Assembly (NCBI RefSeq): GCF_014287635.1 | Contig: NZ_JACOPH010000002.1 | Coordinates: 124,001-188,000 of the forward strand | DNA: 64,000 nucleotides | Direction: 5' to 3' | Source of the DNA: Roseburia zhanii | Lineage (GTDB): Bacteria > Bacillota > Clostridia > Lachnospirales > Lachnospiraceae | Part shown: positions 1 through 7,908 of the stretch, piece after piece | How positions within the stretch are numbered: the stretch's first letter is position 1 | How the letters are laid out: every line of letters starts with the position of its first letter | Notes under the pieces: model-generated | What the model was told of the DNA's origin: nothing | What the model saw: only the letters and a program-made list of their open reading frames with translations | The model's database searches: none | Made by a program: the position numbers and the translations under genes

Positions 1-181
1 CCTCATCGATATAAAATGCTCCGGTGATCGCATTGAACATCGTTGACTTTCCTGCACCATTACTTCCTACGATCGTTGCAAAATCTCCTTCTTTTAAATG
101 CAGGCTGACATCCGACAGTGCTTTCTTTTCATTTACCGTTCCCGGATTAAATGTTTTACTGATACCGATCAACTCTAACAT
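1..181 (-). CDS. ABC transporter ATP-binding protein, 5' part only (Trp-type importer)
   Basis: Only the first 60 codons are inside the window; the gene runs off the left edge. The visible N-terminus carries a Walker A motif, GSNGAGKST, in an ABC ATPase context. Its ATG shares one base with the stop of the permease gene (TAATG), so the two are translationally coupled. With the permease and the lipoprotein upstream it forms an importer of the TrpX/TrpY/TrpZ type (PF04392 binding protein plus branched-chain-type permease). Energising uptake is the expected role; substrate is inferred from the T-box at 2481-2760, not from this protein. Confidence 0.9.
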   Translation of the reverse strand, partial: MLELIGISKTFNPGTVNEKKALSDVSLHLKEGDFATIVGSNGAGKSTMFNAITGAFYIDE

Positions 182-1110
182 TACTGCATTCCTCCATTCT
201 TTATACGGCTTTTAGCATTGGATTTTTGTCTGACAAATGCTGCATGTTTCTTTAAATACGGAAATGCGATTGCTACTGCAACAATGATCGCTGATACTAA
301 TTTCAGACATTCCGCCGGAACGCTTAATCTAAGGGCAACTGCCACGATAAAACGGTACAGACAGCTTCCTAATACAACACCGATCACACGTCTTGCAACA
401 GAACCTTTTCCGACCAGCGATTCCCCAATAATTAGACTTGCAAGGGCAATCGTGACCATTCCTGTTCCAAGGTTGATATCACAGGATTTCTGGTACTGTC
501 CTAAAATGCCGCCCGATAAAGCAGTAAGTGCATTAGCAACACACAGTCCTACAGTGACCGTCATCGTTGGATTGATACTTGATGCACTGACCATAGAAGC
601 ATTATCTCCTGTTGCACGGATAGAAAGCCCAAGTCTTGTATTTAAAAACCATGCCAGTAAAAGTCCGACCACAAGCACGATACCTGCAACGACAAAGATC
701 TTATACCAGTTACCACCAATCGCATTTTTCGCTATGGAAAATATCGTATCACAGTTAAACAGGTTAACATTTGAAGCAAATCCCATTACAGCAATGTTGA
801 TCGTATACAATCCTGTATTGACGATAATTCCTGCCAAGATGGATTCAATACCCATTTTTGTCTGTAAAAATGCCGTTATGTAACCGGAGCAGATACCCGC
901 TGCCATAGCGGCAAACAATGCCAAAACCGGATGTCCTGCGATCGTTACCATCGCACAGACGGCACAGCCTAAAGTAAAGCAGCCGTCTGTGGAGAGATCT
1001 GCGATATTTAATATGGAAAATGAAATAAATAATGCCAATGCTACTAAGGAATAGATCAATCCTAATTCTAATGCGCTCTGCACAATGGACAATGTAAAAA
1101 TAGAACTCAT
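181..1110 (-). CDS. ABC transporter permease (Trp-type importer)
   Basis: About 309 residues, almost entirely hydrophobic, with the pattern of the branched-chain amino acid type permease family (BPD_transp_2). A longer reading begins at TTG 1116, but the GGAGGG ribosome site is placed correctly for the ATG at 1110, so I use that start. It lies between the binding lipoprotein gene and the ATPase gene, overlapping the latter by one base. It should form the membrane channel of the importer. In streptococci homologous systems are annotated as tryptophan transporters (trpXYZ); other members of the family carry other substrates. Confidence 0.88.
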   Translation of the reverse strand: MSSIFTLSIVQSALELGLIYSLVALALFISFSILNIADLSTDGCFTLGCAVCAMVTIAGHPVLALFAAMAAGICSGYITAFLQTKMGIESILAGIIVNTGLYTINIAVMGFASNVNLFNCDTIFSIAKNAIGGNWYKIFVVAGIVLVVGLLLAWFLNTRLGLSIRATGDNASMVSASSINPTMTVTVGLCVANALTALSGGILGQYQKSCDINLGTGMVTIALASLIIGESLVGKGSVARRVIGVVLGSCLYRFIVAVALRLSVPAECLKLVSAIIVAVAIAFPYLKKHAAFVRQKSNAKSRIKNGGMQ

Positions 1111-1181
1111 GTCCAAAACCCTCCGTTATCTGTTTTAATCAATATTATGACGTTAAAGTCAAATGTATTTTTACTTTCATT

Positions 1182-1350
1182 TGATACACGAATTGTTCCG
1201 TTGCTACGCAACTCCCACAATTCTACACACATTCGGAATCCGCAGATTTTCCAAGGAAAATTGCTACTTCCTCATGTGTGAGCGTGTCAACAAGTCAGAA
1301 ATCTTATCCTGCAAGCAGGAACGATTTCTGACTTGTTAACCCTTGTATCA
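1182..1350 (-). other. multi-arm palindromic element between trpX and permease gene
   Basis: A closed three-arm structure can be drawn. The ends are TGATACA (1182) and TGTATCA (1344-1350). Arm 1 pairs GAATTGT with ACAATTC around a GTTGC/GCAAC hairpin. Arm 2 pairs CACACAT with ATGTGTG around an ATTTTCC/GGAAAAT hairpin. Arm 3 is a perfect 15-bp pairing (1289-1303 with 1323-1337) around CCTGC/GCAGG. The right end includes the trpX stop codon. It could be a MITE, or an RNA structure that stabilises trpX mRNA and lowers permease expression. Confidence 0.6.
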
Positions 1351-2427
1351 TTCAAATTCTTCATTTGTTGCTGTTTCTTTGACAGCTTCACACATATCTG
1401 AGAACTTGCTGTAGTCAAGTCCGATCGCTGCTGCGGTATCTGTGTTGACAGTTGCAATGCCATTGTCTAATAATTCTACTGCAAACTCTGCTGGTTTTTT
1501 GCCATTTACTAAAACTTCTGCTGCCATATCTGCTGTTTTTGTTCCTAATTCTTCATAATTAACACCATATCCTAAAAATGCTCCGTTTAATGCAAATGAG
1601 TCAGCTCCTGTATAATGTGGGATCTTTGCATCTGTAAATTTCTCATAAATAGCCAGTTCTGCTGTCATAACAGTATTGTCTGTTGGTGTGAATACTGCAT
1701 CTACACCTGCTGCAACTAAGGCATCTGCTGCTAAAGAGATCTCATCATTGGTTGTTCCTGTTTTTTCAATAACTTCTACACCTTTATCTGTGCAGTATGC
1801 AATCGCATCTTCTACCGGAGTTTTAGAAGAGTCCTGACTCTTGTCATAGAGGATACCGACTTTTTTGATATCCTCATCTGCTGCAAACATCAGATCCATA
1901 ACTGCCTGTGTATTTAATGCATCACTTGTTCCTGTAATGTTAGAACCCGGTGCATCTAAGCTGTCTACTAAACCTGCACCTACCGGATCAGATACAGCGG
2001 AAAATACAACCGGTATCTGGTTATCTTCTGTTGCTGCCTGCATGATCATTGCTGCCGGTGTTGCGATTGGAATAATCACATCTACATTATCTGCAACTAA
2101 TTCAGTTGCGATCTGGTTTAATGTCGTAGAATCTGCCTGACCATTGAATGTATAATCTGCATAATCAAAAGTAACACCCAGTTCTTCTGCCTTTGCATCT
2201 AATTCTTTTTCAATCGCAGATTCGATTTGATTTAAAGATGCATCATCTACATACTGTACGATTCCTACTTTGTAAACATTTCCATCTGTTGTTTTCTCCG
2301 GAGCTGCTGTCTCTGTTGCTGTGTCTGTCTGTGCCACATCTGTTGTTCCTGCGTTGCTGCCGCATCCTGCGAACATGCTCATTACTGTTGCCATTGTTAA
2401 TACGATTCCTAATGCTTTTCTTTTCAT
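1348..2427 (-). CDS. trpX: ABC transporter substrate-binding lipoprotein, tryptophan type
   Basis: A 359-residue lipoprotein. The signal peptide ends in the lipobox FAGC with Cys22 as the lipidated residue, followed by a Thr/Ala/Glu-rich linker. The mature part belongs to the ABC_sub_bind family (PF04392), which has a two-lobed fold like periplasmic sugar-binding proteins. It should capture the ligand outside the cell and deliver it to the permease encoded just downstream. The leader has a T-box whose specifier reads UGG, which makes tryptophan or a tryptophan precursor the likely cargo; the protein alone would not show this. The gap of about 240 bp to the permease gene contains a large hairpin array. 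Confidence 0.85.
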   Translation of the reverse strand: MKRKALGIVLTMATVMSMFAGCGSNAGTTDVAQTDTATETAAPEKTTDGNVYKVGIVQYVDDASLNQIESAIEKELDAKAEELGVTFDYADYTFNGQADSTTLNQIATELVADNVDVIIPIATPAAMIMQAATEDNQIPVVFSAVSDPVGAGLVDSLDAPGSNITGTSDALNTQAVMDLMFAADEDIKKVGILYDKSQDSSKTPVEDAIAYCTDKGVEVIEKTGTTNDEISLAADALVAAGVDAVFTPTDNTVMTAELAIYEKFTDAKIPHYTGADSFALNGAFLGYGVNYEELGTKTADMAAEVLVNGKKPAEFAVELLDNGIATVNTDTAAAIGLDYSKFSDMCEAVKETATNEEFE

Positions 2428-2480
2428 AATATTTTCCTCCTAAATCTTTGTAACAAGTTTGTATGCGTTTAGTGAAACAT

Positions 2481-2760
2481 AAAAACCGCCTCAAGCTAAA
2501 AGCCTGAGACGGTAATAAAATCTATTATCGCGGTACCACTCAAATTGACAAATGTCCACTCTCTCATGTACGCATCATACATGCCGTATTGGTAACGGGT
2601 ACGGTTCCCGTCGACGCCTACTGTTAGTTCAGGCCGCCCTCAAAAGTCCATTCGGTAAGTCCTTTATACTGTAATCCCACCATCTACAGCTCTCTGAAAA
2701 TCCACACATTACTTACTACTCTTTTTCAAAGGTTTCTTATTATTTTTCTTTGACTGTTTT
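2481..2760 (-). promoter_or_regulatory. T-box riboswitch, Trp specifier, leader of trpX operon
   Basis: Read on the minus strand, the leader has the AGTAGTAAGTAATG start of stem I and a specifier loop GAAUGGAC with codon UGG at 2648-2650. The antiterminator motif GTGGTACCGCG is at 2529-2541. A 12-bp terminator hairpin at 2485-2513 is followed by five T. Uncharged tRNA-Trp should stabilise the antiterminator and let transcription into trpX proceed. The specifier is read by eye from its position and the purine after it; a covariance model would confirm it. Confidence 0.88.
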
Positions 2761-2762
2761 AT

Positions 2763-2791
2763 ACTTTAATACCCAAAAGTTATTTTGTCAA
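2763..2791 (-). promoter_or_regulatory. SigA promoter of trpX T-box transcript
   Basis: TTGACA (2786-2791), 17-bp spacer, then TAAAGT (2763-2768), immediately upstream of the T-box on the minus strand. The -35 is perfect and the -10 is a weaker match. Confidence 0.6.
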
Positions 2792-2798
2792 GTAATTT

Positions 2799-3740
2799 TT
2801 ATGAGAAATATACCAATTCGTCTTCCGGTTTTTCTGCCGGTTCAATGCTGATTGGATATAAAACCGGTCCTTTTCCCTTATATTCTTTGGCAAATTCCAC
2901 ATGGATCTCTGCAACAATACGAATCCATGTTTTATGTCCGATACTCTTTGAATCTGCATATTTACACTTAAATCCCAAGAATGTCACATCTTCGATACAG
3001 CATGTCATTGCAAATCTTCCCGGTACGAACATTCCTTTTTTCATCTTATCGGGATTGTAGACTAAAGCTAGAAATTCCACTTTTTTGCCATCGTATTTTT
3101 TATAATTTTCCTGTGCATCCATATACCAGAGTGCATAATCTGCATCTGTGATCTCGATGGTATCTGCATTGATATCAAATGGCAGTTCCTCCTCAGAATC
3201 ATCGATCGATCCGTCTTCTCTTTCATAAACAAGCTGTGCCGGACGATTTACAGATTTTACAGCTGCCCTGAACTTTGTCTTTGGTGTATTTTTTGTACAA
3301 CGGTTGAAGATCACGACATCTGCTTTAAAAAACTGCTCTGTGATCATGGCACGCATATTATTCAGATACATTTCAAAGGTTGTCGCATCTACAGTTGCAA
3401 GTGACTGTACGATCACCCAGCCTGCCGGCAGTTTTGTTTCAAGGATCGTATCGATACCCCATGTTCCATTGTATTCAATGAAAATCTGATCCGGCAGATA
3501 CTGAAGATTGATATTTTTTAACAGATCTTCCGTAAAATCTTCTTCTTTTTCGATCATCAGAAGTTTTGTATTGGCTCTTTTTAACTCTGCTTCATCATAT
3601 TCTTCATCTCCGTCTTCGCAGACGATCAGCAGAGTCTTTGCTCCCTCACCAAAATCTTCTTCAAGCAGTGTCTGGCGGATCAAAGTTGTTTTTCCACTAT
3701 CCATAAAACCGGTAAATAAATATACTGGTATTTCTTCCAT
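2799..3740 (-). CDS. CobW-like GTPase fused to DUF1980-like C-terminal domain
   Basis: 313 residues in two parts. Residues 1-180 are a G3E/CobW-type P-loop GTPase with Walker A GFMDSGKTT at 11-19 and a FNRC segment near 145 in the position of the NKxD guanine motif. The CxCC metal motif usual in CobW/ZNG1-type chaperones is missing. Residues about 196-313 resemble the C-terminal domain of TIGR03943/DUF1980 proteins, with the hallmark RFAMTCCIED (Cys247-Cys248) followed by a TWIRIVAEI segment. Those proteins normally sit beside CobW GTPases in zinc-responsive loci. It follows the other GTPase gene by 67 bp and is probably co-transcribed. A role in metal handling is inferred. Confidence 0.75.
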   Translation of the reverse strand: MEEIPVYLFTGFMDSGKTTLIRQTLLEEDFGEGAKTLLIVCEDGDEEYDEAELKRANTKLLMIEKEEDFTEDLLKNINLQYLPDQIFIEYNGTWGIDTILETKLPAGWVIVQSLATVDATTFEMYLNNMRAMITEQFFKADVVIFNRCTKNTPKTKFRAAVKSVNRPAQLVYEREDGSIDDSEEELPFDINADTIEITDADYALWYMDAQENYKKYDGKKVEFLALVYNPDKMKKGMFVPGRFAMTCCIEDVTFLGFKCKYADSKSIGHKTWIRIVAEIHVEFAKEYKGKGPVLYPISIEPAEKPEDELVYFS

Positions 3741-3777
3741 CTGATTCTTCCTTTCTGTTTATATATGTAAGACACTA

Positions 3778-3797
3778 CCCACCTGTGATAAGGTGGG
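3778..3797 (-). other. small hairpin between the two GTPase genes
   Basis: CCCACCT pairs with AGGTGGG around a six-base loop in the 67-bp gap. There is no T-run, so it is not a clear terminator; it may tune the ratio of the two mRNAs or protect an end. Confidence 0.5.
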
Positions 3798-3807
3798 CAT
3801 CATGATT

Positions 3808-4917
3808 TTAGGCAATTCCAAATAATTCTTCTAACTGTTTTTCATCTACATTTGTTCCGATGACACAAAGCCGTCCGGTGTAATCCGGTTCTCCTTCACG
3901 GATTTCATACTCACCCGGAACCATATCAAAGTAGATCCAGCCGCCATCTACATTTTCTACCATACCTTTTGCTCTTAAGATAGAACCATATTCTTCTGTT
4001 TCTGCAAGTGTCTTAACTGCTTTTTCAATATCGGCTTTTGTAAATTTATGAGGTGTTTCCTTACCCCAGCTTGTGAATACATCATCTGCATGATGGTGGT
4101 GGTGATGTTCATGGTCGTGCTCATGGCAGCCACAAGTACAATGCTCACCATGGTCGTGGTCGTGATGATGCTCGTGCTCATCGTGATGCTCGTGCTCATC
4201 GTGATCGTGGTCGTGGTGGTGCTCATGCTCATCATGATCGTGGTCGTGGTGATGCTCATGTTCGTGCTCTGCTTCTTCTTTTTTGTGTGCTTCTTCTGCT
4301 AAGACTTTCATCTCTAAAGAATCCTGTCCTTCGATAACTTTTAAGATCTGCTCTCCTGCGATTGCATCCCAAGGTGTTGTAATGATCGCAGCTTTTTTAT
4401 TGAGTTCCTGCATCTGTTTTACACACAGTTCTAACTGTTCCGGTGTGGTATTCTGTGTTCTGCTAAGAACGATCGTTGTCGCAAATTCAATCTGGTTATT
4501 GAAAAATTCACCGAATGCTTTCATCTGTTTAGATGCTTTCTTTGCATTTACAACGGTTACTAATGCATTTAATTTTACATCCTGCTCTTTTTCTACATCG
4601 ATAACGGATTTCATAACATCGGATAATTTACCTACACCTGATGGTTCAATGATGATACGATCCGGCTTATAAGCCGTGATGACTTCGTTTAAGTTCTTAC
4701 CGAAATCACCAACTAAGGAACAACAGATACAGCCTGAGTTCATTTCTGTGATATTGACACCGGAATCTTTTAAAAATCCTCCATCAATGCCTACTTCCCC
4801 AAACTCGTTTTCGATCAGTGCGATCTTTTCATCTTTATATACTTCATCTAACATTTTCTTGATGAAGGTTGTCTTTCCTGCTCCTAGGAAACCGGAAATA
4901 ATGTCAATTTTTATCAT
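3808..4917 (-). CDS. CobW/P47K-family GTPase with long His-rich metal-binding insert
   Basis: 369 residues. It has Walker A GFLGAGKTT at 9-17, the ENEFGEVGID switch segment, and the metal-binding CICC motif at 63-66 that defines CobW/YeiR/ZNG1-type metallochaperones. Residues about 217-276 are an extreme His/Asp/Glu tract interrupted by CTCGC (260-264), a likely metal store. A CobW_C domain follows. The DNA of the tract is itself a series of near-repeats. Zn is the usual metal, but Ni or Co cannot be excluded. No recognisable Zur box lies in front of it. Upstream lies the gene-free palindrome region. Confidence 0.88.
   Translation of the reverse strand: MIKIDIISGFLGAGKTTFIKKMLDEVYKDEKIALIENEFGEVGIDGGFLKDSGVNITEMNSGCICCSLVGDFGKNLNEVITAYKPDRIIIEPSGVGKLSDVMKSVIDVEKEQDVKLNALVTVVNAKKASKQMKAFGEFFNNQIEFATTIVLSRTQNTTPEQLELCVKQMQELNKKAAIITTPWDAIAGEQILKVIEGQDSLEMKVLAEEAHKKEEAEHEHEHHHDHDHDEHEHHHDHDHDEHEHHDEHEHHHDHDHGEHCTCGCHEHDHEHHHHHHADDVFTSWGKETPHKFTKADIEKAVKTLAETEEYGSILRAKGMVENVDGGWIYFDMVPGEYEIREGEPDYTGRLCVIGTNVDEKQLEELFGIA
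4085..4270. repeat. degenerate tandem repeat encoding the His-rich tract
   Basis: Near-identical units built from gtg-, cat- and tcg-rich triplets repeat through the region, with two longer matching blocks around 4190-4220 and 4225-4260. All changes keep the frame, so the repeat number should vary the length of the histidine tract without inactivating the gene. Confidence 0.6.
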
Positions 4918-5043
4918 GATATATGCCCTCTTTCTTTGAAACTATACTTTTCGTTTTCTGCTAGAAATCATAGTCTTAAAGTGGGGATTTGTCAAGTTTC
5001 AGTTTGTTGAGGATTTTTGAATGGCTTAACCGGAAGGGAGTGA

Positions 5044-5335
5044 GCCTGTGTCGTGAAGGGATTTGAACAACTGCATTGGGTGCGTATCCGGCTGACGGGG
5101 GTATGCCCGGCTTTCTGGTACGCCTAAGCAGGCGATGACATAAGCGTTTATTTCAAAAACTGCCCAAAACTCGCTTCTTACATAGTGGCGTTCACTATGG
5201 TATTGGGCTCAGACAGTTGGGCAGTTTTTACGCTTATGTCATCACCTGCTAAGGCATACACGAAAGCTGGGCAAATACCCCCGTCAGCCGGATACGCACC
5301 CGATGCAGTTTTATCTACGTTTTGGGGACACAGGC
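5044..5335. repeat. giant palindromic element, copy 1
   Basis: Bounded by GCCTGTGTC (5044-5052) and GACACAGGC (5327-5335). Inside, 5071 to about 5165 is nearly the reverse complement of about 5214-5308, giving arms of roughly 95 bp with few mismatches. A CATAGTG/CACTATG hairpin lies in the loop. The core (CCTAAGCAGG, TGACATAAGCG, AACTGCCCA) is shared with copy 2 at 5438-5816 in reversed orientation. No credible coding sequence lies inside. It is either a mobile MITE-like element or a very long RNA hairpin. Confidence 0.8.
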
Positions 5336-5437
5336 AATTTACGGTTTGTAGGGGCTGCCATCAAAAATTCTGACTGTGGGTATTCGTTGTAGTTTCTTAT
5401 ATGCAAATTAGTGCTTCTTCACTCGTTTGATACTTCG

Positions 5438-5816
5438 ATAGTGAAATTTAAGGATTGTATCCCAATGGTTCAACTGCCTGTGTCTGCATAAAATACAAGC
5501 AAACAGTCCGGGTGTCCCCATACCGCCTGTAAATTTTATTGGACGGCTTTTGTGTGTGCCTTAGCAGGCGGTGACATAAACGCCAAGAACTGCCCATCTG
5601 TCTGAGCTTAACAACATAGAAAACCTGCTCTACGTCACAAGCGAGTTATGGGCAGTTTTTGAAATAAGCGTTTATGTCACCACCTGCTTAGGCACACTAA
5701 AAAGCGGACACGAAACTTACAGGCGGTATGGGGCACTCGGACTGTTTGTCACTACCTCCTTATCTGACACAGGCTTCACCACAAAAAACAATCTTTAAAT
5801 TTCACACACCACTATC
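5438..5816. repeat. giant palindromic element, copy 2 (inverted relative to copy 1)
   Basis: The same terminal repeat GCCTGTGTC (5476-5484) and GACACAGGC (5766-5774) encloses long arms, about 5508-5595 pairing with about 5649-5740. Outside these, GATAGTG plus AAATTTAAGGATTGT (5438-5459) is matched in inverted form near 5788-5816, so the palindrome extends further than in copy 1. The outer arm sequences differ from copy 1 yet remain complementary to each other within the copy. Together with copy 1 it fills most of the 956 bp between the GTPase gene and dapF, in which I see no gene. Confidence 0.75.
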
Positions 5817-5873
5817 TAAACATATATATAAAGAACTGTCAGCCTGCTGACGGATAGACTCTATGTCTGACTG

Positions 5874-6719
5874 CTACGAAAAGAAATTCTCCTCCAACGT
5901 AAATACCCCCACTTTCTTCACACTTCCTGTCATATAAATATCTCCATCTTCTGCAATCATGATCTCTAGCGTTCCACCCGGCATTTCGACTGTCATTTTG
6001 CGGTCTACAAGTCCTAGTCGATATGCTGTTGCTGCAGCTGCACAGGCACCTGTACCGGACGCTAGTGTATAGCCTGCTCCACGCTCATAGATTTCAATGC
6101 GAAGTTTATCTCTTCCTTCCACTTTGCATAGCTGCATATTCATACGGTTTGGAAAATACGATGCATTTTCAACATACGGTCCTAATGCCCTTGCCGCTTT
6201 TCCTGATACATCTTCTGTCATGATCACGCAGTTTGGATTTCCAACGGATAAACAAGTTGTATTATACAATGTTCCATGGAACATCAATGGCTCATTGATC
6301 ACTTCATGCTCGATTCCATCGACTGGTATGGCAGTGCTCATAAAATCTGCCTTTCCCATATTTACCCGCATATATTCTGCATTTTCATCTAAAAATTCAA
6401 TTTCCACATCTCCGGCTCTTGTTGTCAGGACAAATTGTTTTTCCTGTACATACGATGCATCTTTTAAATACTTTGCAAAGATCCGCACACCATTTCCACT
6501 CCGCTCTGCTTCGCTTCCATCAGGATTAAAGATCGCCACCTTGATCTTGCCATCTTCAAAAATCGGACCATATAAAATTCCATCTGCCCCTACCCCGAAA
6601 TTTCTCAGGCAGAGTCTTTCTATATGACGTTCCTGTAAAGCAAGATGATTCCGGTTTGGATCTAATACCAGATAATCATTTCCGAGTCCATGATATTTAT
6701 GCATTGTAATTGTACCCAT
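5874..6719 (-). CDS. dapF: diaminopimelate epimerase family protein with Ser in place of first catalytic Cys
   Basis: 281 residues, full length for DapF. It has the N-terminal HGLGNDY motif, the NPDGSEAE segment, and the C-terminal SGTGACA motif with catalytic Cys226. At the first active-site position the usual CGNG reads SGNG, so Ser74 replaces one of the two Cys that act as acid and base. DapF interconverts LL- and meso-diaminopimelate for lysine and peptidoglycan. With one Cys gone the enzyme may be altered, may use serine, or may act on another substrate. It stands alone, divergent from an AraC regulator and not in a lysine operon. Confidence 0.8.
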   Translation of the reverse strand: MGTITMHKYHGLGNDYLVLDPNRNHLALQERHIERLCLRNFGVGADGILYGPIFEDGKIKVAIFNPDGSEAERSGNGVRIFAKYLKDASYVQEKQFVLTTRAGDVEIEFLDENAEYMRVNMGKADFMSTAIPVDGIEHEVINEPLMFHGTLYNTTCLSVGNPNCVIMTEDVSGKAARALGPYVENASYFPNRMNMQLCKVEGRDKLRIEIYERGAGYTLASGTGACAAAATAYRLGLVDRKMTVEMPGGTLEIMIAEDGDIYMTGSVKKVGVFTLEENFFS

Positions 6720-7005
6720 ACATATCCTCCTATGATCCCTGATGCGCTCTTAAAATTCTCTGTTTAAAAAATTCCAAGACCACATCATTTTTAAATTTTT
6801 AACGTTTCTGTTTTCTACTGTCAACTTATGTTTCAGATGGCTGCATTGTATTTCACTATTCTTAAATCATCTGCCACACCAAACTTACTTTATATTATAT
6901 TCGCATATTTTTACAATTAAACATCATTTTATGCTATTTGTATTGCAAAAAGTGTTATTCCGTTATAAACTGAAAGAGCATAAAAATCACAGGAGGAAAC
7001 TCACC

Positions 7006-7893
7006 TTGCATCAGGAAGAAGAATTATTTCAGAAACTAGCAGAAACACAGAAAACCGGATATCTGAACGAAAATTTCCGTTTGTTCCATCTGCGTGACAA
7101 AACAGAACAGGAATTTCAGTTTCACTATCACGATTTTCACAAAATCGTGATCTTTATATCCGGCAATGTAACCTATTTTATAGAAGGAAAAGCCTATTAT
7201 CCAAAACCATGGGATATTCTTCTAGTCGGACGCTACAACGTCCATAAGCCGCTGATTTCAAAGGACAGTACTTATGAGCGTATCGTTATCTGGATCAAAA
7301 ATGAATTTATCGGATCTTATCACGACACAGAAGATAATATTTCTGCGTGTTTTTCTCATACAGACAATCAGGGAATCCATCTGATCCGTCCTGCGGCTGA
7401 TCCGCAGCTGATCATCCGGGAGATCTTATTTCAGTTAGAGATTGCACTTTCCTCAGACAAATTTGCAGCACCGCTTTTAGCTACCACTTTATTCCTGCAA
7501 TTACTGATCTACATCAACCGGATCACACTTTCACAAAGATCTGTCCATTCTTCCTCTTTTACATATGATAAGCAGATTGAGGAGATCATGCAGTTTATCA
7601 ATCATAACCTGTCTGCTGACCTCTCAAATAATGCTCTTGCAGACAGATTTTACTTAAGCCGTTACCATCTGATGCACAAGTTCAAAAAAGAAACAGGATA
7701 TACCCTTCATAATTATATTGAGCAAAAGCGTCTTGCCAATGCCTCTGCCCAGATCAAAAAAGGTATTCCTGTTATGAAAGCTGCCAAAGACAGCGGTTTT
7801 TTAGATTATTCTACGTTTCTTAGGGCTTTCCGCAAAAAGTACGGTATATCACCAAAAGAATATGCAAGACATACTGCTTCCTTAACCCCATAA
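7006..7893 (+). CDS. AraC-family transcriptional regulator with cupin-like sensor
   Basis: The start is TTG at 7006, because AGGAGG at 6991-6996 sits nine bases before it; an ATG at 6931 has no such site. The protein is then about 295 residues. The N-terminal half looks like an AraC-type cupin (HYHDFHKIVIFISG, then a PWDILLVG strand), suited to a small ligand. The C-terminal roughly 100 residues hold two helix-turn-helix units, ending in the family signature GFLDYSTFLRAFRKKYGISP. The target is unknown; it is divergent from dapF across a 286-bp gap in which I see no clear operator. Confidence 0.88.
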   Translation: MHQEEELFQKLAETQKTGYLNENFRLFHLRDKTEQEFQFHYHDFHKIVIFISGNVTYFIEGKAYYPKPWDILLVGRYNVHKPLISKDSTYERIVIWIKNEFIGSYHDTEDNISACFSHTDNQGIHLIRPAADPQLIIREILFQLEIALSSDKFAAPLLATTLFLQLLIYINRITLSQRSVHSSSFTYDKQIEEIMQFINHNLSADLSNNALADRFYLSRYHLMHKFKKETGYTLHNYIEQKRLANASAQIKKGIPVMKAAKDSGFLDYSTFLRAFRKKYGISPKEYARHTASLTP

Positions 7894-7908
7894 GCCGACA
7901 AGCGGCAT

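Noticed and set aside
218..883. Plus-strand 221-codon frame opposite the permease gene
   Set aside because: It is antisense to a well-supported permease, with no ribosome site or domain.
4048..4302. Plus-strand frame of 84 codons, extremely rich in Val and Met
   Set aside because: It is the antisense of the His-rich tract of the GTPase gene, not a membrane protein.
5185..5373. Plus-strand 62-codon frame inside the palindrome
   Set aside because: It lies within the long inverted repeat, has no ribosome site and no recognisable domain.
5044..5816. Possible CRISPR array or integrase attachment sites
   Set aside because: There are only two related palindromes in inverted orientation, no regular short repeats with spacers, and no cas or integrase gene.
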